From NCBI GenBank assembly GCA_002483365.1, contig DLHT01000011.1, forward strand, positions 62,001 to 126,000: a DNA stretch of 64,000 nucleotides, written 5' to 3'. This DNA is from Cellvibrio sp. UBA7661. GTDB lineage: Bacteria; Pseudomonadota; Gammaproteobacteria; Pseudomonadales; Cellvibrionaceae. This document shows positions 27,045 to 36,700 of the stretch, in pieces. The first letter of the stretch is position 1; every line of letters starts with the position of its first letter. Under the pieces are notes generated by a model. It worked only from the letters and a program-made list of their open reading frames with translations. It had not been told where the DNA came from and ran no database searches. The translations under genes and the position numbers were made by a program.

Positions 27045-27227
27045 GCGGAGTAGTAGGTAATAGAAAGTTCCTGCACTAGATGATCGATAAAGGAAGCGGC
27101 ACTTACGGAGAACGTAATGCCGCTTTTTTTCACCGTAAGATAAATAGAAATATTAGACATAAATAGAAATAGAAGCAGAAATAAAAACAGCAACACAAAT
27201 AATAGAAACACGAGGTCAACCAAAACA

Positions 27228-28619
27228 ATGCAAACACAACCATCATCCACTGCAAATGCAAAAACATTGCCGATGACAGAAAAACTATCGGTTGCAGAAA
27301 AAATTGGATTTGGCGCTGGCGATATGGCGCTAAACGTCGTGATCTCATCAATGATGCTGATCATCACCTTTTATTACACTGATATTTTCGGCCTAAGCCC
27401 AATTGACATGGGCATTTTGTTTTTCACCGTCAAAGTGGTGGGCGCAATTTCTGATCTGGTCATGGGGCAGCTCACTGACCGCTACACCTTTTTACAAGGG
27501 CGCTATCGCCCCTGGCTGTTATGGCTGGCAATTCCCTACGCGGTCAGTGTGTTTTTTGTATTCACCACACCAGACTGGGGATACGACGCTAAATTAATTT
27601 GGGCTTACTCCACCTACATTATGATGACGCTGATCACCTCCGGCGTTGGTATTCCTTATATCTCCCTGCCCAGTGCACTCACCAGTGATCCAAAAGAGAA
27701 ACTGTCTGCAAATGGCTACCGTTTATTCCTCGCCAAAATTGGTGCCTTTATGGTGGCGATTGTGGTTCCTGTTGTGGCGGGCATGTGGGAAGACAAGGCA
27801 TTGGGGTATCAGGTTGCCATGGCGATTATGTCGGGTGTTGGTGCGGTAATGTTTTTATTTTGTTATTTCAAAACAACCGAACGCGTCACCCACGTTGTTG
27901 AGCATCAACCCTTGTGGACGCAATTTCTACAACTGCTGAAAAATGACCAGTGGTTAATTCTGTTCGCTGTGTGTATCACAGGCACGATTGGCTATGTGAT
28001 TCGCGGTTCGGTTGCGATTTATTACGCTAAATATTATTTGGGCGGTGATGATGCCTTGGTATCGGCATTTTTATCGACGGGCGTTGCAGCCGCTATTCTT
28101 GCCATGGTGGCATCCACCTGGATTACCAAGGTCTACTGCAAAATCAATTTATTCCGCTACACACAATTAGTAGTGGCGGCATTAAGTGTGGCGATCTATT
28201 TGTTTGTTGGCCGCGACGATGTGGTGCTGGCGTTTGTGTTGTATTTTCTTTTGTCGTTTGTGGTTGATCTTCATGCTCCTGTATTTTGGTCCATCATTTC
28301 CGAAACAATTGATTACGGCCAGGTGAAAAACGGTAAACGCGTATCCGGTTTTGCGTACGGTGGAATTTCTGTAGGGCAAAAAGCCGGTATGGGCATTGCG
28401 GGTTTAATGGTTGGTTGGCTGTTGACTTATTTCCAGTATGTTCCCAATCAGGCGCAATCGGATTTTTCATTAATGGGAATTGCATTAATGCTATCGATTA
28501 TCCCCGGATTTTTCCATGCCTTGATGGGCCTATTGATGTTTTGGTATCGCATTAACGATGGTTATTACGCTGGTCTCAAAAATGAAATGCGCGCAAAAGG
28601 TTACATTGCAGAGCATTAA
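27228..28619 (+). CDS. GPH-family sugar:cation symporter
   Basis: A 463-residue inner-membrane transporter with about 12 hydrophobic segments. LSVAEKIGFGAGDMALNVV at the start, the cytoplasmic loop GQLTDRYTFLQGRYRPWLLW and the later DYGQVKNGKRVSGFAYGG are signatures of the glycoside-pentoside-hexuronide family (MelB, XynB/YicJ). It is followed 102 bp later by a cytoplasmic exo-acting GH43, which suggests import of arabino-oligosaccharides for cleavage inside the cell. The 5' leader at about 27130-27210 is unusually A-rich, with several TAAATAGAAA-like units. Another possible ATG lies 45 bp downstream. Confidence 0.92.
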   Translation: MQTQPSSTANAKTLPMTEKLSVAEKIGFGAGDMALNVVISSMMLIITFYYTDIFGLSPIDMGILFFTVKVVGAISDLVMGQLTDRYTFLQGRYRPWLLWLAIPYAVSVFFVFTTPDWGYDAKLIWAYSTYIMMTLITSGVGIPYISLPSALTSDPKEKLSANGYRLFLAKIGAFMVAIVVPVVAGMWEDKALGYQVAMAIMSGVGAVMFLFCYFKTTERVTHVVEHQPLWTQFLQLLKNDQWLILFAVCITGTIGYVIRGSVAIYYAKYYLGGDDALVSAFLSTGVAAAILAMVASTWITKVYCKINLFRYTQLVVAALSVAIYLFVGRDDVVLAFVLYFLLSFVVDLHAPVFWSIISETIDYGQVKNGKRVSGFAYGGISVGQKAGMGIAGLMVGWLLTYFQYVPNQAQSDFSLMGIALMLSIIPGFFHALMGLLMFWYRINDGYYAGLKNEMRAKGYIAEH

Positions 28620-28630
28620 TATTTGTGTAG

Positions 28631-28656
28631 GTTGGCGGTGAGGAACGAACCCCAAC
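28631..28656. repeat. Short extragenic inverted repeat
   Basis: GTTGGCGGT ... ACCCCAAC flanks GAGGAACGA, a form common among dispersed bacterial repeats. Its copy number cannot be judged from this window. Confidence 0.4.
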
Positions 28657-28666
28657 ATGTCAATCC

Positions 28667-28710
28667 AAGAATTAAATAGAAAGTTTTATTAAGAATTAAA
28701 TAGAAAGTTT
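28667..28710 (+). repeat. 20-bp direct repeat in the GH43 leader
   Basis: AAGAATTAAATAGAAAGTTT occurs at 28667-28686 and 28691-28710, separated by TATT. The second copy ends just before the GGAG ribosome binding site. Confidence 0.9.
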
Positions 28711-28721
28711 GGAGAAAAATT

Positions 28722-29690
28722 GTGAGCGAATTATTAAAGCCGTTAATTCCACAACGTGCAGACCCCTTCGTGTATAAACACACCGATGGTTATTATTACT
28801 TCACTGCGTCTGTACCCAAGTATGACCGCATTGAATTGCGTCGTGCAAAAACCATCGCCGAATTGGCTACTGCACCAACCGTCGATGCGTGGCACAAGCC
28901 AGATACCGGACCTTACAGTGAGCTGGTTTGGGCACCGGAAATCCATTTCAATAAAGATCCATCATCCGGCGAATATGCGTGGTACGTGTATTTTGCTGCA
29001 GCGCCCAGTCGTGAAATTAAATTCAATTTATTTCAGCACCGCATGTATGCCATCCGCAATAAAAATGCGAATCCCTTGGAAGGCGAATGGGAGTTTATGG
29101 GGCAGGTAGATTCAGGTATTGATACATTTTGTCTGGATGCGACCACATTCACCCATAACGATGTGCTCTATTACGTGTGGGCACAAAAAGATGTGGACAT
29201 TCAAGGTAACTCCAACATTTATATCGCCCCTATGAAGACTCCGTGGGAATTGGCGAGTGCACCCGTCATGCTCACCAAGCCGGAATTTGAATGGGAAATT
29301 CGCGGTTTCTGGGTAAATGAAGGCCCATCGATTGTGAAGCGCAATGGCAAAATCTTTTTGAGTTACTCCGCTAGCGCCACCGATGAAAACTACGCAATGG
29401 GTTTGCTGTGGGTAGATGAGAATGCGGATTTATTGAATCCACAAAACTGGACTAAATCCAAAGAACCGGTGTTATGTTCCGATATTCCCAATAAAATTTT
29501 TGGTCCCGGCCACAACAGTTTCACCTACGCAGAAGATGGCGATACCGTGATGCTGGTTTACCATGCGCGCACCTACACTGAAATTGAAGGCGACCCCTTA
29601 TGGAATCCTGACCGCCATACGTTTGTTAAACCACTGCGCTGGGATGACAAAGGCATGCCGGTATTTGGTAAGCCTTCAATGATTGATTAA
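28722..29690 (+). CDS. Cytoplasmic GH43 exo-alpha-1,5-L-arabinofuranosidase-like enzyme
   Basis: 322 residues, GTG start behind GGAG. It has no signal peptide, unlike the other GH43 proteins here. The catalytic acids are D14 (QRADPF), D139 (CLDATTF) and E200 (VNEGPSI). The sequence resembles the exo-arabinofuranosidase subfamily that includes Streptomyces Araf43A (subfamily 26, from memory). It is a clear paralogue of the lipoprotein at 53387-54448, with the shared stretches IPQRADPF, YSASATD and AMGLLW. Following the GPH symporter, it probably splits imported arabinobiose or arabinotriose. An intrinsic terminator ends the unit. Confidence 0.9.
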   Translation: MSELLKPLIPQRADPFVYKHTDGYYYFTASVPKYDRIELRRAKTIAELATAPTVDAWHKPDTGPYSELVWAPEIHFNKDPSSGEYAWYVYFAAAPSREIKFNLFQHRMYAIRNKNANPLEGEWEFMGQVDSGIDTFCLDATTFTHNDVLYYVWAQKDVDIQGNSNIYIAPMKTPWELASAPVMLTKPEFEWEIRGFWVNEGPSIVKRNGKIFLSYSASATDENYAMGLLWVDENADLLNPQNWTKSKEPVLCSDIPNKIFGPGHNSFTYAEDGDTVMLVYHARTYTEIEGDPLWNPDRHTFVKPLRWDDKGMPVFGKPSMID

Positions 29691-29737
29691 TGGTTATCCG
29701 TCAAAAATTAACCAACACAAATATCGGCCAGCATAAA

Positions 29738-29765
29738 AACCCGCTATGAAAATGGCGGGTTTTTA
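29738..29765 (+). terminator. Intrinsic terminator
   Basis: AACCCGC-TATGAAAATG-GCGGGTT followed by TTTATTTTC, 47 bp after the GH43 stop. Confidence 0.85.
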
Positions 29766-30421
29766 TTTTCTGCTGATCGAATAAGTTGTTGCGTCCAGTG
29801 CAGTTAAAATCTATTTGTGTAAATAACTGTAATTATTTATTGGGATAGATTATTTAAACACTTATCGGATAAATATTTTTAGAAATATCGACAGCATCTG
29901 CTAAACCTATATTGTTATACCTGAACTATTACAGGTGCTGTAAGCACAATAAAAAAATTAAAAATCACTACTGCAAGAGACTAACAAATGACTACAGTTC
30001 TATTTTCCGCCTGTCCTCATTCCGGTTATTCCGGTAATGCCCAGCCTTCTCTGTCTAGCATCTGTCTGTCTGCCATCTGTATTGGGACCGAAATAAGTTG
30101 ACCATGTGTTTTTATTGAATGGTTTTTGATCGATCACCCATGAAGTCACAGCACATTTATCTATTGTTTGTAATTGTGCGATGACATTTTGACGTTTGGC
30201 TGCTGCCGATTTCTGGATTTTATTTTTCGTCAAATTATTTGTGATTTCGGCTGTTTATATAACGCAAATACATGGAAAGCTAAAAAATAGGCCTTAAAGT
30301 TCTATTGATTGGTATAAAAACTGATGCAATAAAAAAAATGTCTGCTAGCCTTACGCGCAAAATGTGATCAACCTCACAAATGCGTTTTTGTTAAATCTTT
30401 GTTCAAGAATTTGAGGTGCGA
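29766..30421. other. Long intergenic stretch before the chemoreceptor
   Basis: AT-rich at first. A 37-codon frame from the ATG at 29988 to TGA at 30099-30101 (begins MTTVLFSACPHSGYSG) has only a weak ribosome binding site. A minus-strand frame at 30000-30233 could only start with TTG. Neither is convincing. A perfect CRP-type site lies at 30363-30378. Confidence 0.5.
30363..30378. promoter_or_regulatory. CRP/Vfr-type binding site
   Basis: TGTGATCAACCTCACA is a perfect TGTGA-N6-TCACA match, 44 bp before the chemoreceptor start. It suggests cAMP-dependent control of this gene by carbon status. Confidence 0.75.
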
Positions 30422-31960
30422 GTGAAAAACTTATCGCTGAAATGGAAGATTTTGCTAAGCGTTACCCTGACCTGTATTGCAGCTGTTGTTGTTACTACTT
30501 TGGTTACTGTACGCGAAGGCATTAACAGGACTGAATCTGCCATTATTGAAGATGTACGCACTCTGGCGCAGGTGTTGGGTGAAGCCAGTGTAGGGGCAAT
30601 GACCTTTGATGATGCTGCAACCGTCACTGCTTCTTTGAATGGCCTGCGTGTTAGCCCGCGGGTATTGGCTGCTGTGATTTACAGTAACCAAAAGCCATTT
30701 GCCTGGTATGAAAAAAGTGTCACTGCCAAAGAGGTTCCTGCAGCATTTGCAGGTAGCCCGCGCGCATTGGGTACTGAAACCAAAGGGCATTTGCTGACGA
30801 TTACGGAAGAGATCAAATCAGAAGGCGCCCGTATTGGCACTATCAGCTTGCACATTGATATGAGTGAGATTGATGACATTGTCAGTGCGGCTGTACTCAG
30901 TGCATTAATGCTCATTGTCATTATTAGTCTTGTGGCTGCATCGCTCGCTTATGCCGTGCAATTAAGTATTGTTCGCCCAGTCAATGAAGTTGTTATTGCA
31001 TTGCGCGATATTGCACAAGGCGAGGGTGATTTGACCCGTCGTTTACCTGAAGCCGGTAATGATGAAGTGACAGAATTGTCGCGCCGCTTCAATCAATTTG
31101 TAGAGCACTTGCAATCGATTATTGCCAACGTTGCGCACACCGCGCGTGAAGTAAGCGGAAGTGCATCAACCTTATCGCAATTATCGCGCGATAACGAAAG
31201 TGAAATCCGCACACAGCAAAATGAAATCCAGCACATCGTCGGCGCAGTAAAAGAAATGGCAAGTGTGGTGCAGGATGTCACTGTGAGTGTGTCTGACACC
31301 GCCGATAAATCTTTGCAGGCCGATGGCGCTGCCTCTGCAGGTAAAACCCTGGTGGTTAACACCATGGGACAAATTACCGAGCTTTCAACCGATATTAAAA
31401 CCGCTGCGGAAGTGATTGACCGTTTGCGCAATGAAACTGTGAGTATTGGTTCGGTGTTGGATGTCATCCGCGGAATTGCAGACCAAACCAATTTACTGGC
31501 ACTGAACGCGGCGATTGAAGCGGCGCGTGCCGGTGAGCAAGGGCGCGGTTTTGCAGTGGTAGCAGATGAGGTGCGTACGCTTGCTTCCAAAACCCAAAGT
31601 TCTACCACTGAAATTCGCGAAATGATTGAGCGTTTGCAATCAGGCGCGCAGCAAGCGGTAGAAATGATGACGGCGGGCACAAGCCAGGCGAGCAATGCGG
31701 TTGTGCAAGCGAGTGATGCCAGCAGTGCGTTGGAGCACATTACGGAAATCGTAAGTGTAATTCGCGACAGGACTAACCAGATTGCCGCTGCGTCGGAGCA
31801 GCAAAGTGCGGCAACTCGCCAGATCGAAACCAATATTGACCGTATTTCTTTAGTAGCTACCCATACTGCTGAGAGTTCCAGCCGCATTACGTCCAGCACC
31901 GATAACCTGGCAGATGTGGCAGCGCGTATGGCGGAGTTGGTTGGCCGCTTCCGCGTATAA
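30422..31960 (+). CDS. Methyl-accepting chemotaxis protein
   Basis: About 512 residues. The first helix at about 8-30 is followed by a periplasmic sensor of about 130 residues resembling CHASE8 (AIIEDVRTLAQVLGEASVGA, FDDAATVTASL). A second membrane helix (about 160-183, LSALMLIVIISLVAASLAYA) leads to a HAMP domain (VRPVNEVVIALRDIAQGEGD). A methyl-accepting coiled coil with the hairpin tip IADQTNLLALNAAIEAARAG completes the signalling unit. I prefer the GTG at 30422, since GAGG lies 5 bp ahead and overlaps the alternative GTG at 30416. Its position suggests taxis towards arabinan products, but no ligand-specific residues can be read. Confidence 0.93.
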   Translation: MKNLSLKWKILLSVTLTCIAAVVVTTLVTVREGINRTESAIIEDVRTLAQVLGEASVGAMTFDDAATVTASLNGLRVSPRVLAAVIYSNQKPFAWYEKSVTAKEVPAAFAGSPRALGTETKGHLLTITEEIKSEGARIGTISLHIDMSEIDDIVSAAVLSALMLIVIISLVAASLAYAVQLSIVRPVNEVVIALRDIAQGEGDLTRRLPEAGNDEVTELSRRFNQFVEHLQSIIANVAHTAREVSGSASTLSQLSRDNESEIRTQQNEIQHIVGAVKEMASVVQDVTVSVSDTADKSLQADGAASAGKTLVVNTMGQITELSTDIKTAAEVIDRLRNETVSIGSVLDVIRGIADQTNLLALNAAIEAARAGEQGRGFAVVADEVRTLASKTQSSTTEIREMIERLQSGAQQAVEMMTAGTSQASNAVVQASDASSALEHITEIVSVIRDRTNQIAAASEQQSAATRQIETNIDRISLVATHTAESSSRITSSTDNLADVAARMAELVGRFRV

Positions 31961-31998
31961 ATTGTTTAGTTCTTGTTTTTTATTGGAGAGGAAAATTT

Positions 31999-32295
31999 AT
32001 GAAGCCGTTTGTTCTTGCGTTGACTTTTTGTGCATCTTCATTGGCATCTACTATGGTATTTGCTTGCTCAAAACCGGCTGCCAAGCCTGAAATTCCGGAT
32101 GCAGCAACCGTAGTAACCGCGCAAATGGTCAAGGCAAATAATGATGTAAAAGCCTACGTAAAAGCCGTGCAGGATTATGTAGGTTGCGCCGGTTTATCGC
32201 GCGCTGAAGAAAAGAAAGAAATGGAAGAGCTGCAAAAATTTGCAGAAGATTTCAACCAGGTCGTCCGCGCGTATAAAGCTCGCTCAGCGGGTTAA
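31999..32295 (+). CDS. Small exported protein of unknown function
   Basis: 98 residues with a signal sequence ending near VFAC (C23 or C24); the context is close to, but not an ideal, lipobox. The mature part is a lysine-rich helix region (NNDVKAYVKAVQDYVGCAGL, then EEKKEMEELQKFAEDFNQVV) with one more cysteine. It starts 38 bp after the chemoreceptor with a GAGAGGA binding site and shares its terminator, so the pair may act together as a receptor and a periplasmic partner (inference). Confidence 0.8.
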   Translation: MKPFVLALTFCASSLASTMVFACSKPAAKPEIPDAATVVTAQMVKANNDVKAYVKAVQDYVGCAGLSRAEEKKEMEELQKFAEDFNQVVRAYKARSAG

Positions 32296-32315
32296 TCCCT
32301 GACACCTTGTTTGCT

Positions 32316-32341
32316 AAAAACCCGCTCAGGCGGGTTTTTTT
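32316..32341 (+). terminator. Intrinsic terminator
   Basis: AAACCCGC-TCAG-GCGGGTTT followed by a T-run of eight, closing the chemoreceptor unit. Confidence 0.9.
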
Positions 32342-32408
32342 TCGGCTGTTGTTAATGAGTAAATGTATTGCTCACTAACACAGGTTAAGAAACACAGGTT
32401 AAGGCATG

Positions 32409-32443
32409 CAGAACCTGCATCAAAATAAATGTTGCAGGTTCTG
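32409..32443. repeat. Inverted repeat overlapping the 3' end of the TIM-barrel gene
   Basis: CAGAACCTGCA (32409-32419) and TGCAGGTTCTG (32433-32443) are perfect 11-bp complements. The right arm codes for the last residues of the minus-strand gene and the left arm lies beyond its stop. There is no T-run, so it is more likely an mRNA-stabilising 3' hairpin than a classical terminator. Confidence 0.6.
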
Positions 32444-33313
32444 TTTAAAATAGCGGGCGCTATCGGCTGCACTTTGTAGCGCGCTGTGCGTAAAGTTTCC
32501 GCCTTGTTCTAGATAATAAAATTCCATTCCGGCGGCAACAGGGTCGGGGAGGATACTGGGGTAATCAATTGAGCCGTTGCCAAGCTCGGTGTAGTCCCGC
32601 GTTTTTTTGTCCATATCTTTGATGTGCCACATCACGTAGCGCCCTGGCTGCGCTTTCACTAGCTCTTTAGGGGAGTGCTTGGATGAGTGCATAACCCAGA
32701 AAAGATCCATTTGTAGTTTTACCAGAGCGGGATCAGTTTCCTTCAAAATAATATCGTAACCATTCTGGCCACCCTGATCTTCAAATTCAAAACCGTGGTT
32801 GTGGTAAGCAAAACCAAGCCCTGCTGAATTGACTCGCTCACCCATACGGTTCAATTTTTCACAGAGCGCTTTGTAATTCTCAATCGATCGCTGCTCCGGT
32901 GCCAACCAAGGCCAGGTGATGTATTTCATATTCAAGGTGCGAGCACCCTCTATACACTGATCCACAAAACGCATCAGTGCAGCGTCAGACTTTTCTAACA
33001 GCGGCGCAAATTCAAAATGCCCACTGGAAACAGTGACATTGTGATCATCCAGCAGGGTTTTAAATGCAGCGGCTTTTTGTCCGTAAAAAGTACCTTGGTC
33101 ACCGTTAAAACCAAATATCTCAAAATCTTCATAGCCCATAGCTGCCACTGCTTTTAGTGTGCTTATGGGATCGCGGTTCATATCCTGGTTAACGGAGAAA
33201 AGTTGAAAACCAAATTTGTAGTTGTGTTTTTTAGTGCTCGCAAACGCCGGTATAGGCAATGCTGCCGCCGCGCCTAATACGCCCATCGCTGTAATGAATT
33301 GTCTGCGGTCCAT
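32420..33313 (-). CDS. Tat-exported sugar isomerase/epimerase-like TIM-barrel protein
   Basis: 297 residues with a twin-arginine signal (MDRRQFITAMGV, cleavage near AFA at 25). The mature domain is of the xylose-isomerase-like AP-endonuclease-2 fold. LKAVAAMGYEDFEIFGFNG, YITWPWLAPEQRS, FAYHNHGFEFED, LQMDLFWV and MWHIKDMD supply the usual His, Asp and Glu metal ligands. Such exported proteins are frequent in glycan loci, but their reactions are mostly unknown. It is divergent from the 1131-aa GH43 gene and shares the region with operators O4 and O5. Confidence 0.88.
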   Translation of the reverse strand: MDRRQFITAMGVLGAAAALPIPAFASTKKHNYKFGFQLFSVNQDMNRDPISTLKAVAAMGYEDFEIFGFNGDQGTFYGQKAAAFKTLLDDHNVTVSSGHFEFAPLLEKSDAALMRFVDQCIEGARTLNMKYITWPWLAPEQRSIENYKALCEKLNRMGERVNSAGLGFAYHNHGFEFEDQGGQNGYDIILKETDPALVKLQMDLFWVMHSSKHSPKELVKAQPGRYVMWHIKDMDKKTRDYTELGNGSIDYPSILPDPVAAGMEFYYLEQGGNFTHSALQSAADSARYFKQNLQHLF

Positions 33314-33544
33314 GTTTAAGCCTCAGTAATCGGTTTCTACTAGTTAATTATTTTTCTCGCAAACCCATCGGGTTCGCGGATGAGGTTTACTGTATAAAAA
33401 GGATTTTCTAAAAGCGCTCCCCGCAACCGATCTTTACACTGCCCGACAACAATTAACGGGCGGGTGCAAATTTACCTTTCTCTTTCTGTAGTTTTTCTTT
33501 GCCAAAGCGGTGGCCATATAAAGCCTCTTAACGGTTAAAAAGAC

Positions 33545-33561
33545 ATATTGTATTACAATAT
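33545..33561. promoter_or_regulatory. Predicted GntR-type operator O4 (best copy)
   Basis: ATATTGTATTACAATAT is a perfect 17-bp palindrome about T33553, 140 bp before the GH43-LamG gene and in the region divergent to the TIM-barrel gene. Confidence 0.8.
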
Positions 33562-33573
33562 TATTTGGATGTA

Positions 33574-33590
33574 GTATTGTATGACATATA
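33574..33590. promoter_or_regulatory. Predicted GntR-type operator O5
   Basis: GTATTGTATGACATATA is a weaker copy centred 29 bp after O4. Nothing else of note is seen in 33314-33701. Confidence 0.5.
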
Positions 33591-33701
33591 TAAAAACCCT
33601 GAGCCCATGCCGCATAGCTGGAGCAGAACAGGGAGTTTGACCGGAATCCACAGAAGACTCTGGCGCTATTAATAATCAATAACTATACGAGAGGTATATT
33701 C

Positions 33702-36700
33702 ATGAAGCTATCAAGCCTGGCGCTTGTCATTGGCGGTTTGCTGTTATTGGGCGGCTGCGGTGGCGGCGGTGACGGTAAGTCCTACAACACAGTTCCTGCA
33801 TCTCCGGAGCCTACCTACAGTAAGCCTGCGCTTTCCAGTGGTATTCCATTGGCTAGCGACGGTTCAGTCGCCTTTGAAGATATTGGCGTGCACGACCCAT
33901 CCATCGTTAAAGCGGGCAGTGATTATTATATTTTTGGCTCCCATCTGGCCGCTGCCAAATCCAATGATTTGGTCAATTGGGAATACATTTCGGTGCTTTC
34001 CAACAACGCGGCGGTAGATGAAAGCCCGCTGTTTAATACCTATTCCACCCAGATTGCTGAAGGTATTGCCTGGACAGATGGCTTTAAAGGCAACTGGGCG
34101 GCCGATGTGATCAAAGCGCCTAATGGCAAATATTGGTTCTACTACAACCACTGTGCACAGACTGAGGCTGACAATGGCGGCTGTTGGAACCGTTCGTATC
34201 TCGGCTTGGCTGAAGCTGATTCAGTGGGAGGCCCTTACGTCAACAAAGGCGTATTCCTGCGCAGCGGTTATCGCAACGCCAGTGAATTTTCTGCGTATCC
34301 ATTAGATAACGGCCAGACAAGCTGGAATGGCGCGGTGGATCCTAATGCAATTGATCCCGCGGCTTTCTTCGATAAATCCGGCGGCTTGTGGATGGTGTAC
34401 GGTTCCTATTCCGGCGGTATTTTTATTCTGGAAATGGATACCACTACCGGCAAACCCAAAGCAGGGCAGGGCTACGGTACACATTTGTTAGGTGGCGACT
34501 TCCGCGCAATTGAAGGCGCGTTCGTCATGTACAGCCCGGTAGCTGATTACTATTACTTGTTCTACTCGGTGGCCGGTTTCGCAGCGAACGATGGTTATAA
34601 CATTCGTATCGCACGTTCAAAAACCCCGAAGGGACCTTATCTTGATCCGGCAGGTAATGACATCGCCAATGGCGCTGGCCTTGAGGTTGGCGGCAAATTA
34701 TTGGGTGGTTTTGAATTTACCCAAGCCTTGGGTGAAGCTGCTCCATCCTGGGGTTATCAATCGCCTGGTCACAACTCGGCTTATTACGATGAAGCGAGCA
34801 AACGCCACTTGTTAGTGACTCATACTCGCTTCCCTGCATCGGCAACGGCTTATCCAAACAATATTGAAGCGCATGCTGTTCGCACGCACGAAATGTTTGT
34901 GAATAAAGAAGGTTGGCTGGTGGTTTCTCCACAGCGTTACGTTCCGTTAAATGGCGATAATGTGGTGGATGTTGCACAAGTGCCAGGCCATTACAAATTT
35001 GTAAATCAGGGCAAGGCGGTTAATAAAACCGCGATCAAATCCGGCTATATCACGCTGCATGAAAACCGCAGTGTCAGTGGTAGCGATAAAGGCTCGTGGA
35101 TGATCATGGGCGACGACTCCATCAAACTGGTGTTGGATTCCGGCACTTATTTTGGTGTGCTCAAGTGGCAGTGGGATAACGGCAAAAAAGAATTGGTTCC
35201 AGTGTTCAGTGCAATGGCGCGCGATGGTGCCTCTGTATTCGGAACTCGCACCGATGGCATTGCCGCGACATCAACAGCGTTGAGCACAGTGGCAGATGCG
35301 CTGAATATCAAAACGGAATTAACGCTGGCCGATGAAGGTTATTTATTGCCGACGGTGGGTAAAAGTGGAACCACCATCAATTGGGTAAGCAGCAACGAAT
35401 ATTTTATCGATTCACAAGGCAATGTATTTATTCCTACGCCTGATTTGGGTGACCAAACCGTTACGCTCACCGCGAATTTATCGCTAGGCGGGCAAACTAT
35501 TAGCAAAACTTTCAATGTAACCCTAAGAGCACGCCCTGCATTCAAAAATGCAGTAGCGCATTATCGTTTTGAAAATGCATTGACAGACTCAATGGGTAAA
35601 TTCGCCGTTGCAAAAACCACTGACAATAATTTGTTTAATGTGGATGCCACTGCGCCAACATTTGCAGCAGGTTACGCCGGTGGACAGGCTTACGATTTCA
35701 ATGGCGCTAACGGTGTTCGTTTGCCGGATGACATTATTAAATCCAGCGAATACACAGTGTCGTTCTGGATGAAAGCAGAAAACCTGAACACGCATACGCC
35801 AGCATTTTTTATGGCGACAGATGTTGATCACTGGTCAAGTTATATTCCGGGTAATGCGTGGTTCACTACGGGTTCATTGATTTGGAGTAACTACATGGGC
35901 AACTGGAATCAAGTTGTTCATTCAGCAACAGCGCCGTTAAACCAATGGCAACATGTGGCAATCACTTATTCAAACGGCATGATGAATTTATATATCGACG
36001 GTGCCTTTGCCGGTGCAATGCCACGCGATGATATTTTCAAAAATGGCGGCTTGTATGCATTGGGCGTTAACTTCGGTTGGGATTTACCATTTGTTGGGCA
36101 AATCGATGACTTGATTGTGTACGACTACGCATTGAGTAGTTTGGATATCAACGGTGCTGCAATTAATAACCTGACCGATCCTTCACAATTTGCCGGCTTC
36201 GTAAAAGATGCATTGGAATTGGGTGATATGTCAGCCGTGCGCGAAAATTTTGATTTGTTGCGCGTTGGTCCATTTGTATCCGGAATTCGTTGGACTTCAA
36301 GTGATGAAAAATATTTGAAACCAACCAACGGTGTTGCTGTGGTAATGCAACCGACTGCCGATGAAGGTGATAAAACCGTTACCTTGACTGCGCATATCAA
36401 TTATCAAGGTTTTACCGATACCAAAGAATTCCAGGTAACTATTAAATCGCTTGCACCGGCTGAATACAGCTTCGAAAACAGCTTGGCATCACTGAACGAT
36501 GTTGCACCAGCGGGCACGGTAACTGGCGATCGTATCGGCAACACCGGTGGTGCGGTTAGCTACGTGGAAGGTGTAAAAGGCCAAGCGGTCAATCTGAATG
36601 GCGCATCCGGTATTCGCTTACCCGATAATTTAATTACGACTAACAGCTACACCATTTCCCTGTGGTTAAAACCCACCACATTTACGGATTACACCACCGC

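Noticed and set aside
30000..30233. Minus-strand 77-codon frame in the gap before the chemoreceptor
   Set aside because: Starts only with TTG, lacks a ribosome binding site and shows no known motif.
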